Below are positions 36,701 to 48,700 of a stretch of DNA of 64,000 nt, in pieces. The position numbers and the translations under genes are program-made. The notes beneath the pieces are model-generated. The model was not told the DNA's origin, did not search any database, and was given only the letters and a program-made list of their open reading frames with translations. The DNA is from Misgurnus anguillicaudatus (lineage: Eukaryota; Chordata; Actinopteri; Cypriniformes; Cobitidae): contig NC_073354.2 in the NCBI RefSeq assembly GCF_027580225.2, forward strand, positions 26,432,001 to 26,496,000, read 5' to 3'. Positions within the stretch are counted from its first letter, which is position 1; each line of letters opens with the position of its first letter.

Positions 36701-39700
36701 AATTCAGGACTGTCAGTCAGTGGGCATGGGCGGGGCTTTATCAGTGTGATGTCACATTAACAAGAAATCAAAAGTCAGTGGCGACCGGTGATTTCTTTTT
36801 TTTCGAAGTTCGTCACAACATGTATGTAATTTCAAAATATGTGTTCTGTGCGTCGCGTGAACCTATGTGCATCACGTGTCTTGTCAAAATAAGTGCCTGC
36901 TGCAGACGCGTCTAAAGGGTTTATGATAAAAGGGACGTTCGCGTTTGCCAGGTACTCACATAATCTCATGCGTAATCACAGTTTACTGTTAAGGGAGTGT
37001 CTTGCATGTATTTTGTGAATGTGAGCGTCTCTTTTATCATAAACAGTTTTTACGCGTGTGCAGCAGGCACTTGTTTTGACAAAACACGTGATGCGCATGG
37101 TTCACATGACGCAACAAACATATTTTGAAAACACGAGCAACACACGATACTAGTTTTGAATTTGCGCCCCTCAGAAGAGTAGTCACAAGCCGCCACTGTC
37201 AAAACTACATATCTAATGAAACTGCTTTCGTTTAATGGAGATTGAAAAAGGGGAGTAAAGGTAATTTCTGGCAAATTACATAACAGTGTCTAAATGGTGT
37301 TTTAGTTATGATGTGTGAATGGTAGTGATACAAATACAAATTGAGACGCTGTTGCATGTTTGAACAGCAGTCGTGATTTACTACAAAGTTTTGCATTACT
37401 GAAATTTAAGGTTTCCTGGTTAACAAAGCAAAAGCTTGACCTGCAGGTCAGAATAAGTACTAAACAAAAATGGCAAAAAAGTGGCAAACAGTTCATTGAA
37501 AGCAGTAATTAAGTAACAATAAAACAACTCAAACCAAGGATGCTATAATGCTAACATTGGTTTACATAATCCATATTACAGTCATAGTGATGACGGACAT
37601 CATCCTAATGTAAAAGGTACAGTAGTACAGATGGTGCTCTGTTATTGCTGAATATGCAGAAAACTTCTTCATTAGCTTTTGTCATTTTCACTGCAGGAAG
37701 ATGACATCAAGTCAATGTGACATTCACCTTTTAAATGCTTGCCTTGGCCTATCCAAGTAAGTAACTTGTGTCTGTTGTGGAGAGGTTGTATAAATTATAG
37801 CACATTGTTTATTCATGATTCAGCTGCTTGCAGAGAAGCACTTTGCTTCGAAAGGAAGAAGAAAGCTTTTTGAAATGTTCTTATGTCGAAGAGAATCAGT
37901 GACGTGAAAGTCATGTTGGTTTGTGAGGTATGGCATTATATTATTATGTGACACAGTGTATAACTATATATTGCTAAAATAAGCTAGATGTATAGGCAGA
38001 CTGTGCCAAACTTGTAAACATTTCCTTTTTAGATCGATCATTGTTTTGCTCTTCCGTTTTAAATTGCACAGAAAGTACATGACACACCTTTAAGCAACCA
38101 TACAGGGTACTATAAAAGATGAACCATCAGCTGAATTTGATATATTAGACACAATGTATCGATCATAACACCTTTGCCAGCATCCTGAAAACGAGACAGT
38201 ATAGATGTCTGACAGTGTTGACCACTATGTGTTTGTGAGTTATGTGGCAGTCCTCCAAAACAGTCATTACTATCCATCTATTATCAGTGTTCAAGTCAAT
38301 AGTGCTGTAGAAGGCAGCACATTGAATCTATAACAGCTGTCTCTCCTCACATTGGAGGTGTACTGTATACAGTCTTAAAAGGGGCTATAAAGGGTTCCTC
38401 GATGTGATGTGAACCATTTTTGGTTTTCCAAAGAACAATTCATTCAAATTTTCTTAAAATAAACATTGCTTTATAACCTTTTTTTCCACTACAAGGAAAC
38501 TTTCATGCAGTAGAAAGCTTCTTCGGATGTTAAAGATTCATGACGGAACCTTACAGCCAAAAATAATTCTTCTATGGCATCATGTAGCATCTTTACTAAT
38601 CAGATTGTACAGTATGTGTAATGACAGCTCAATTGGTGATGTTAGCTACATCCATTTTATCGACTCTTAAGTTCTCTATTGGAATTTTAAAGTGCCCCTT
38701 AGATGGATTTTGTAAAATTACCTTTATTGCAGGTTGTAATGTAGCTGTCCATCAATGTTAATGGTCTGCAAAGTGTTTTATCTGAAAGTGCACGATAAAT
38801 AAAGTAATTGTCTTCCAAAGTAAGGAGTCATTTTGGACAAGAACTAAAAACCGTGTGCCACTTTCCTCCTTCTTTCCAACGCGCTTTCAACACGGCATTC
38901 TGAATAGTTTAAAGGGACATTCCACTTTTTTGAAAATATGCTCATTTTCCAGCTCCCCTAGAGTTGAACATTTGATTCTTACCGTTTTGGAATCCATTCA
39001 GCTGATCTCCAGGTCTGGCGCTAGCACTTTTAACATAACTTAGCACAATCCATTGAATCTGATTAGACCATTAGCATTGCTCTAAACAATAACGAAAGAG
39101 TTTCAATATTTTTCCTATTTAAAACTTGACTTCTCTGTAGTTACATCGTGTACTAAGACCGACGGAAAATTAAAAGTTGTGATTTTCTAGGGAGATATGG
39201 CTAGTAACTACACTCTCATTCTGACGTAATAATGAAGGACTTTGCTGCTCTAACATGGCTGCAGCAGGCGTAGTGATATTACGCACTGCCCGAAAAAAGT
39301 ACTGTGCCATTGAAAGTTACTAAGGGGACTATTTTTGGGCAGTGCGTAATATCACTACACCTACTGCAGCCGTGTTACAACAGCAAAGTCACTGATTATA
39401 ACGCCAGTTTGAGAGTATAGTACCTAGCCATATCTGCCTAGAAAATAACAGCTTTTAATTTTCTGTCTGTGTACGATGTAACTACAGAAGATTCAAGTTT
39501 TAAATAGGAAAAATATTGAAACTCTTTGGTTATTTTTTAGCACAATGCTAATGGTCTAATCAGATTCAATGGATTATGCTAAGCTATGCTAAAAGTGCTA
39601 GCACCAGAGACAGAGATTAGCTAAATGGATTTCAAAACGGTAAGAATCAAATGTTAAACTCTAGGGGAGCTGGAAAATGAGCATATTTTCAAAAAAAGTA

Positions 39701-42700
39701 TTGCGACCGCATCACACTCGATTTTAGCGTGCTTGCCGTGTGTCTACATTGAAAAAATGCGCAAAAGATGTGAAATGTAAACAGCCCCTTAACCCTGTTT
39801 TGTTTGGTGGCTTCTAAATTCATCCCTGTTTGGAGCCATAGGAAAGAATGGGGCTAGGCTAAATGCTAACACATTCATGACGCGCTGTACAAAGATTAAG
39901 TGCACGCATTGAATAAATATAGGTATGTATTAATTCATCTAAATTGAGATAAGAACATAGTAAAATATTGTACAACGGTGGTGTTTTCCTTTAAAAGGTC
40001 CAGGTATTCTGGCATACCTTCTGGCTTGACTCTGGCATTGTCGAATAGCATGCATTAAGAGCAGTGTGGAGGTTCAGAGATTTGGCACAGGGAGTGGCAT
40101 CAGCTTGTGTTTAGATTGCACAGGCTTTTTAAAGACTCACTTTGCAGCTGGATTTTCTCTGCAGGGCTTTTGGCTGATCCTACAGTTTGCCTCTTACCCT
40201 CTCTGTATATTTGTCATTTACCAGCTGTCTCCCTCACCTTCTATTTCTCACTCATTTACATTTATTCGTTTATAATATACTTTATCTGAAGTGACTTATA
40301 GTACATTCCTGCACCGTAGGGGGATCCTGAAGCATTTTGGAGTACAATTGCCTTGCTCAGTGATACAATGGTGTTATCTTATGAATAGCCTCCTATGAGA
40401 TGCAAACCTGTAATCCCCTTTTACCAGCCTACTCCTTTATCCAAAACACTACAGCCTTTTCTTCATTCAAGCCTATTGACTGTTATATTTTCCTCGCGGG
40501 TGGTAGATGGTTTGGATGAAAGCTTCTGTTATAGTCGCCATGAAACGGAAGTAGTCAACTTTTTTATTAACACAGTCAGTTTATTGTCAGTAGAGGCATG
40601 GGCATCGAAAGCAAACATTTACTGGAGTAGATGCCATTGCCATTGCTTTTATAGCCTAAAAGCTTTGCTTATCTTGTTGTGTTGCGGGAGGCCAGTTGGC
40701 GAAAGTAGTGAAAACACACGAAATTGAGTTGAATTTATAAGGACTCTAAATGAGCCAAGTGGAATGGATTTGAGGAAGCAGCAGCGTGGAAGTCAGGGCT
40801 GGAGCTAAAATGCGGAGTGGAGTTTAATTTAATTTATTTATGGATATCCCTGACGGCACTCTGACAAGTGAACAGACAGTGTGTCCAATATCATTGGTCT
40901 TAAAAGTGAGTGGGCTTTGTCCCACCCACATATAATTATTCCAGTGCCCATGAGTAGAGGCGAAAAGAGCAAATAAGCTGATATTGTACTGTTTCATATT
41001 TTCTTGAATATAGCAGATTGTTTGTCTGTTTGTCTCCGTTAGATGCTCATTGCTCATCATAAAACAACCGAAACTGAAATCTTAATCAGGCAGCATTTGC
41101 ATGTGTTAGCATGTCCCCTGACAGATCTCACAGTATGCCAAGATCTGTTTCTATCTTCTATCTTCAGATGTGCTTGGATCTATCCAAACAAAAGTGAAAA
41201 ATATTAATATAAAGAAAGAATCACAGATTGCATCTGATTGATATCCCCTACGTGGTTATTTTTAAAATCACTCTGGTTTTACATAACAAAATAAGTGCAT
41301 TTTCGCACAGAAATGGGGCACAGCAGTACCCAGATCTTCATGCCTTGCACTTTGTTTGTTTTTCTTTCTCTCCTCTACTTTTGTGAAGGGCAAGGCCATA
41401 TGGAGCAGAAGGCCCAGCCCCATGAGAGAATCATTTTGCATGTGTGCAGGGTACATCACAGTGTGCATTACTTCCTATCTCAGCTCCTTCTTCCTTTTGT
41501 GCCAGTCTGGAAGGGCTTACGATGGTGCCAGTGTTTTTCCAGAGAGTTTTTGGAGTTTGACAGTACATGAACTTAGATAAATTTATGCATGATTGTTAGA
41601 TTCCTTGAGGCATGCCGAGTCAAACGATACCAAAAGGTTTTCGGTCGGCCATTTTGGGGGTCGGCCATTTTGAATTTTAACTTTTTTTGTAGGAAAGTTA
41701 TGAAATTCGGCACATTCAAAGATGACATTCCAAATAGTCCCCACACCAAATTTGGAGTGTCTATGTCAAACCCGATAGCGCCACCAACCGTCCAAATTTT
41801 CACTTACATTTTTGGTTATAATTGCTGACCCGTACGTCATAGAAACGCATTGTTTCTTCTGATTCCTTGGCTCATGCCGATTCGATTGCATCATATGACG
41901 TAATTTCCGTTATGCTAATTATTTCGATATTTTGAATTGTTTATTAAACAATTTGCGCAAAGAATGGGTGTGTAGCATCTAGAGACACTCACGGCAAAAA
42001 GTTCCATATACTGCGTCATAACATTTTACGTAGAGCGCGAACAAACGGATTTGAGGTTGTATCTTCGTCAATGTAGTTTTGATGGCAGTTATGCCCTGAG
42101 GGTGCGTGCACAGTTTCGTCACAGCGCCACCTAGAGTTCACGAGATTTGAAAAATGGCTATTTTTGCTTATATCTAATGCTAACTTGATTTTAAAAATAT
42201 GGATTTGAGGCTATATCTTTGCAAAAGTTTTGCACATTAATGTGCGTAATGCCAGTGGTTCAGTGGTTAGTGTAGGTTGTCTACAAATCGGAAGGTTGGT
42301 GGTTTAAACCCCAGCTCCACCTGACCAAGTGCTGAGGTGTCCATGAGCGACAACTGTTATATGTCATAAAAGTCATGAACTCCAGTGCATCCATTTGTAA
42401 CCCTCCTGACACACACACACACAAAATATGCGAATCTAATTTCTCAGTCATTGTGCATGGCATCTGTTTGTAAGTGCTTTGAAATTATAATGATCTTTGT
42501 TTCGTTCTAACATTAGACCTTTGTGAATTTTATAGTTTAGCAGCCAAATAACTCTATCCTCATAAATGTGAGTTAATGTATGAAGAATGTCTATAGTGTA
42601 GTGTATATAGTGTATAGGATAGTATAGACTCTATACCATACAAACTATTTCCTCTACTGGCTAGACAATAGGATTCATGATATATTGGTGCTATAAGTCC

Positions 42701-45700
42701 TCATATCTCTGCAGCTTGACGCCAATATGAAAACGCTTTATCTCCTCCTGTCGCTCATTAGATTGGAATTTAGTGGTGTTTTGGGTGCAATAGAAGACAA
42801 ATAGTGCTTTGGCTGGTGCTGCAATGGGAACGAGTGAAAGAGATTTTGCCCTTAGTCAGTGTGAGGGTGATGGTATTAGAAGAGAAATGATGCTTCACTT
42901 CAAAGAGGAGCTCTGTGTCACTGCTGTAGTGGCCGATGCGCACAGACTGACTATGAAACTCACGTCCGCATTGCAGCCTTCTGCAACGAGGGAGGCACTG
43001 CACTAGCCGTTGATGGTCTTAGTTAACACACACTCACGTAACGTTCACCCACTATTAATGTCTTCTGCTTCACATCTGTAATGTGCCTGTAGTTTTATTG
43101 TATGATGAAAAAAATTGTTACTTATAATGCTCTGAAACTTTAATATTAAACACAAAGTGTAAAAGAATCCCTGGGAAAAATAACTTTACAGTTTTTTTGT
43201 CTTTTCTATTATGCAGTCCCTTGAATATGTGACTTTAAATATAAATGTTTATTTTATAATTATAATATTTCTATTGACCCTCATAAGCCCCTATTTTTAT
43301 TATGTTAAAGTTCCGTGGGGGTAAAAATGACCCCAGAAATTAAAAGAGTGATTACAAAAATATATACATTTTTAATGATACAAATAATATATGATTTTTG
43401 TTTACTTCTCATCTATACATTAATGCTGTGTTTTGGGAGATATGAAGTATTTTTGTACCTGTTTACCACTAAATTCCTCAACTACACCATTAGCTTGCCC
43501 GTAAAATATCAAATTTTGTGAAAAATTCACATAAGTTATGATCTAAATTTTATTGAAATTGTTTTTAGATATTGATCTAGATCAGTGTTTCTCAAACTTT
43601 TTCAGCCCAAGGACCACTTTATCTTCCGATTTTTTTCTGAGGACCACCTAACAGAATCCCACTCTAACACGCCCCCAAAAAACAACAAAATAGGAAGGAT
43701 AAGCTAAATTTAAGTTTAATATGCAACTGTTGTAATTAAAAAACAATTTTTTTAAACACAAATGCAATGCTATGTTCAGAAATTATTATATGAATTTATT
43801 TCATTTGAAAAAGTAAATGTGAAATGAGTTGCAGCTTAATATGAACAACAAACTGCACATGTGAAAAAAACTGCAATTAAACATACTATAACAGCCTAGG
43901 TCCCACTTAATGTCATTCCAAAGAGCCTTTAGTTTAAAACTGAGGTGGTGGGTAAATGAAGTCTATGGTTGTAACTATGGTAACAATAAAATGCTAAAAA
44001 AATAAACGTTCCCCTTAATGTCCAAAATCATTGAAATTACAGGGACTTCACACATGAAACAAAAACTAGTACATTACAAAACTAATAGATCTGTGGATTT
44101 TAGCTGCTTTCAGTTGACGTTTGATCTTTTCTTTTGACTCCTCTTTGGTTTAGCCACAGATCCATTTTTTCGTTATTAGAACAGAATGGCAAGATCTGAT
44201 ATCACAGTTTCGCAAGTGCAAAAATCTATATTAACACTTGCCTAGTTTAGGTCATCTTTTGGCGGACCACTAGGGGGGTTTGGCGGACCACTAGGGGGGT
44301 TTGGCGGACCACACTTTAGGAATTACTGATCTAGATGTTATGTGTTGAATTCAGCCATCAGGTGTTTAGAAAAAAACATACAAGAATTACAGTTTAGGAA
44401 ATAAATTATTTCGACCAGCAAAGGCCCATACTGATTCATTTTACTGGATGTGGCCAACTGCTTACATCACTAATTTAGTGATACATTTTGTGAATTGATG
44501 TATATATAAACATTAGAAAGGACTTTAAACTGTTTAAACTGAGAAATTTTACAATTGTATGCACAAAATGAGCTAATCTTCAAATTTGATTTCTGCTACA
44601 GGTCTCAAAATAGTTGGGACGGGGCATGTTTAACATGGTGTATCTCCTTTTCTTTTCAAAACAGTTTGAATACGTCTGGGCATTGAGGCTATGAGTTACT
44701 GGAGTTTTGGTGTTGGAATTTGGTCCCATTCTTGCCTTATATAGATTTCCAGCTGCTGAAGAGTTTGTGGTCGTCTTTGACGTATTTTTCGTTTAATGAT
44801 GCGCCAAATGTTCTCTATAGGTGAAAGCAGGCAGGCCAGTTCAGCACCCGGACTCTTCTCCGACGAAGCCATGCTGTTGTAATAGCTGCAGTATGTGGTT
44901 TTGCATTGTCCTGCTGAAATATACAAGGCCTTCCCTGAAATAGACATTGTTTGGAGGGCATCATATGTTGCTCTAAAACCTTTATATACCTTTCAGCATT
45001 CACACAGCCTTCCAAAACATGCAAGCTGCCCATACTGTATGCACTTATGCACCCCCATATCATCAGAGATGTTGGCTTTTGAACTGAACGCTGATAACAT
45101 GCTGGAAGGTCTCCCTCCTCTTTAGCCCGGAGGACACGGCGTCCGTGATTTCCAACAAGAATGTCAAATTTGGACTCGCTGACCATAGAACACTATTCCA
45201 CTTTAAAATAGTCAATTTTAAATGAGCCTTGGCCCACAGGACACGACGGCGCTTCTGGGCCATGTTCTCATATGGCTTCCTTTTTGCATGATAGAGCTTT
45301 AGTTGGCATCTGCTGATTTATCGACAGTGGTTCCTGGAAGTATTCCTGGGCCCATTTAGTAATGTGATTGTTACAATCATGCCGATGATTGATGCAGTGT
45401 CATCTGAGGGCCCGAAAACCACGGGCATCCAATAAAGGTCTCCGGCCTTGTCCCTTACGCACAGAGATTTCTCCAGTTTCTCTGAATCTTTTGATGATGT
45501 TATGCACTGTAGATGATGAGATTTGCAAAGCCTTTGCAATTTGATGTTGAGGAACATTGTTTTTAAAGTATTCGACAATCTTTTTCACAGTCTTTCACAG
45601 ATTGGAGAGCCTCTGCCCATCTTTACTTCTGAGAGACTCTGATTCTTTAAGACATAGCTTTTATAGCTAATCATGTTACAGACTTAATATCAGTTAACTT

Positions 45701-48700
45701 GATGTTCTCCCAGCTGAATCTTTTCAAAACTGCTTGCTTTTTAGCCATTTGTTGCCCCCGTGCCAACTTTTTTGAGACCTGTAGCAGGCATTACATTTTA
45801 AATGAGCTAATTAAGTGGATAAAAGTGTAAAATTTCTTAATTTAAACATTTGCTATGTTATCTATGTTCTATTGTAAATAAAATATTGGATCATGTGATT
45901 TGAAATTCCTTTAGTTTTCATTTTATTCAAATTTAAAAAACGTCCCAACTTTTCCGGAAATCAGGTTGTATATTGCATTGTGCTCTAATACCAGGCCTAC
46001 TTTTCTGTGTTGAAATTTTCAAATTTATTCTAGATGCATTGATTTTATTTTGACAAATAAAAACAATTTTTTTTCCATTTTCCATTCATTTTCAGTTGGT
46101 CATTTTTACCCCCAAAGGGTCTCTTTTGGTAATTTTTTAAACATCTTTAGAATGACCAAATAAAGCCCAGTTTTTTGTATGAATATTGACAGATAGTCTA
46201 AAAGTCACAAAATCTTATTCTACTGAGATGAAGGGAACCATGTTTTTTAACTAAAGAAAAGTGGCTTGGGGGTAAGATTGACCCCAAGGGACTTATAAGG
46301 GTTAAAGGATACACCAGATGTTCATAAATGAATGCTTCTGTCAATAACAGAACCCTATACTTTTTAAGTTATTGACATATTTGGGAAAATGAACAGGATG
46401 ATAATGAAGATTGTGAGGTAGCTTACATGTATTATTTTTTTTTTAATAACCTAAAGAGTGCATATTAGTATCCCAAAAGGACATATGGTGCAAAATTTAT
46501 ACATATATGTACATAAATTGTATATATTAGGACCTTTGTAAAGGGTACTGCCCCAGTGAAGGCTAGGGACCATTTTTTGACCATTTATCTGACAGTGTAG
46601 AAATTCAAACTTGGAGAAACACATGTAGCATTTCTTAAAGGAATAGTCTACTCATTTTCAATATTAAACTATGTTATTACCTTAACTAAGAAGAGTTGAT
46701 ACATCCCTTTATCATCTGTGTGCGTGCACGTAAGCGCTGGGGCGCCCTGCGACACTTCGATAGCATTTGGCTTGGCCCCATTCATTCAATGGTGTCAAGC
46801 GGAGATGAAGTTGGAAGTGACCAAACACATCAACGTTTTTCCTATTTAAGACAAGTAGTTATACAAGCAAGTTTGGTGGTACAAAATAAAACGTATCGCT
46901 TTTCTAAGCGGATTTAAAAAAAGGAACTATATTTTATGGCGTAATAGCACTTTTAGGAGTACTTCAACTCGCCTGAAAAGTTCGCTCCCCTTCTCCCTCT
47001 CATGATGGGAGAGGGAGGCTGTTACTGCGCCGAGTCGAAGTACTCCCAAAAGTGCTATTACGCCATAAAATATAGTTCCTCTTTTAAATCCGCTTAGAAA
47101 AGCGCTACATTTTATTTTGTACCACCAAACTTGCTCGTATAACTACTCGTCTTAAATAGGAAAAACGTTGATGTGTTTGGTCACTTCTAACTTTATCTCT
47201 GATTGGTACCATTGAGTGAATGGGGCTAAGCTAAATGCTATCGAAGTGTCGCAGCGCGCTCCAGCGCTTACGTGCACGCACACAGATGATAGAGGGATGT
47301 ATCAACTCTTCTTAGTTAAGGTAATAACATAGTTTAATATTGAAAATGAGTAGACTATTCCTTTAATAAATTACTATTTCAGATGTTTTTATGGCACTAT
47401 ATTACAGTATAGTATGTGTTCAAAACCAGCAGTAATTTGATTTGTAAGTTTAATATTATTATCCAACACATGGTATTAAAATGCAATTTATACAATGACC
47501 CTCATGCAACATAATGTTGGTAAAAAAGCCTGCAGCACTAAAATGATGCACGTTTTTAATAAGGGAATGTGAACACTAGCATATAAGTTATTAATTGTAT
47601 CGTTTTACCTCTTTTTGCAGTTTTTCCCCTATGGTGATGCCTCAAAGTTTGCTCAGCACGCTTTCAGAACCTTCGACAAGAACGGAGACGGCACCATCGA
47701 CTTTAGAGAGTTTATCTGCGCTCTGTCCATCACATCACGGGGCAGCTTTGAACAGAAACTCAACTGGGCCTTTAACATGTATGACCTGGATGGAGATGGA
47801 AAAATCACACGAGTTGAAATGCTTGAGATCATTGAGGTACTTGATTCAGTCTGTACTTACATGAAACAATAAAACCCATTTTATGTGACGTCATCCATAG
47901 GTTTGTGAAGAGCTTTTTTGAAGCCAATGGGCGGTGCCTGCCGTCGACCTCTTGGTCGAGTGTCACTTCTCATTACTCGCAGACAACCGAAAATGGGTAA
48001 AAAGGCGGGACGTGGGTGAAGCTGAGGTGGCTGGTTGCACGCCATCTTAATTCTAGTGACAGCAGTGTCAGTTCACCCGTCACTTAAGTTGCCACGCCCT
48101 TAATTATGCAGAACTTTAAAGGAACAGTATGCAGGATTGTGGCCAAAACTGGTATTGCAATCACAAAACTTGTGGCTAAAACTGGTACTGCAATCACACA
48201 GCTGGTGGCCAATACACAAAATGACAACATAAACATCAGTTGAGGGCTGCAACTCCACTTTTTAAATGACAATATCCTGGCCAAACCCCTGTTGTCAGTG
48301 ATATAAGTATGTGAAATGAAAATGATTTCTTAATGTCTAGTGACATATCAGGGCCATTTTATGATTAACTGATGTAAATTTCTTACATACTGTTCCTTTA
48401 AGGCTTAATATAATTAAAACGGATGAGTTACAAAAAATTCACCCTCTCACCAAAAACACTTTTTGTACCAGGCTGTAAACATATTTTCTGCTTTAAATTC
48501 AGTTTAAATCAATAAATTTAGTTTAAATCACTTTACAGGATGTGTGTGAACCATAGACTGTAAAAAAGATGGACGTAGTGTCCGTGACGTCACCCATTGG
48601 TTTATGAAGATCGTTTTGAAGCTTAAAGTAGGCTTCCGTCGGCATCTTGGCCGTGCGTCATCACACATCACTCGCGAATAACCGAAAATGGTTAGAGGCG

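Larger units (their letters stand above)
43276..46306. mobile_element. Old DNA element with ACCCTTATAAG-type ends, hosting two younger insertions
   Basis: The left end GACCCTCATAAGCCCC and GTGGGGGTAAAAATGACCCC mirror the right end GGGGGTAAGATTGACCCC and GGGACTTATAAGGGTTAA. Elements at 43583-44328 and about 44500-45971 are inserted inside. Confidence 0.55.
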
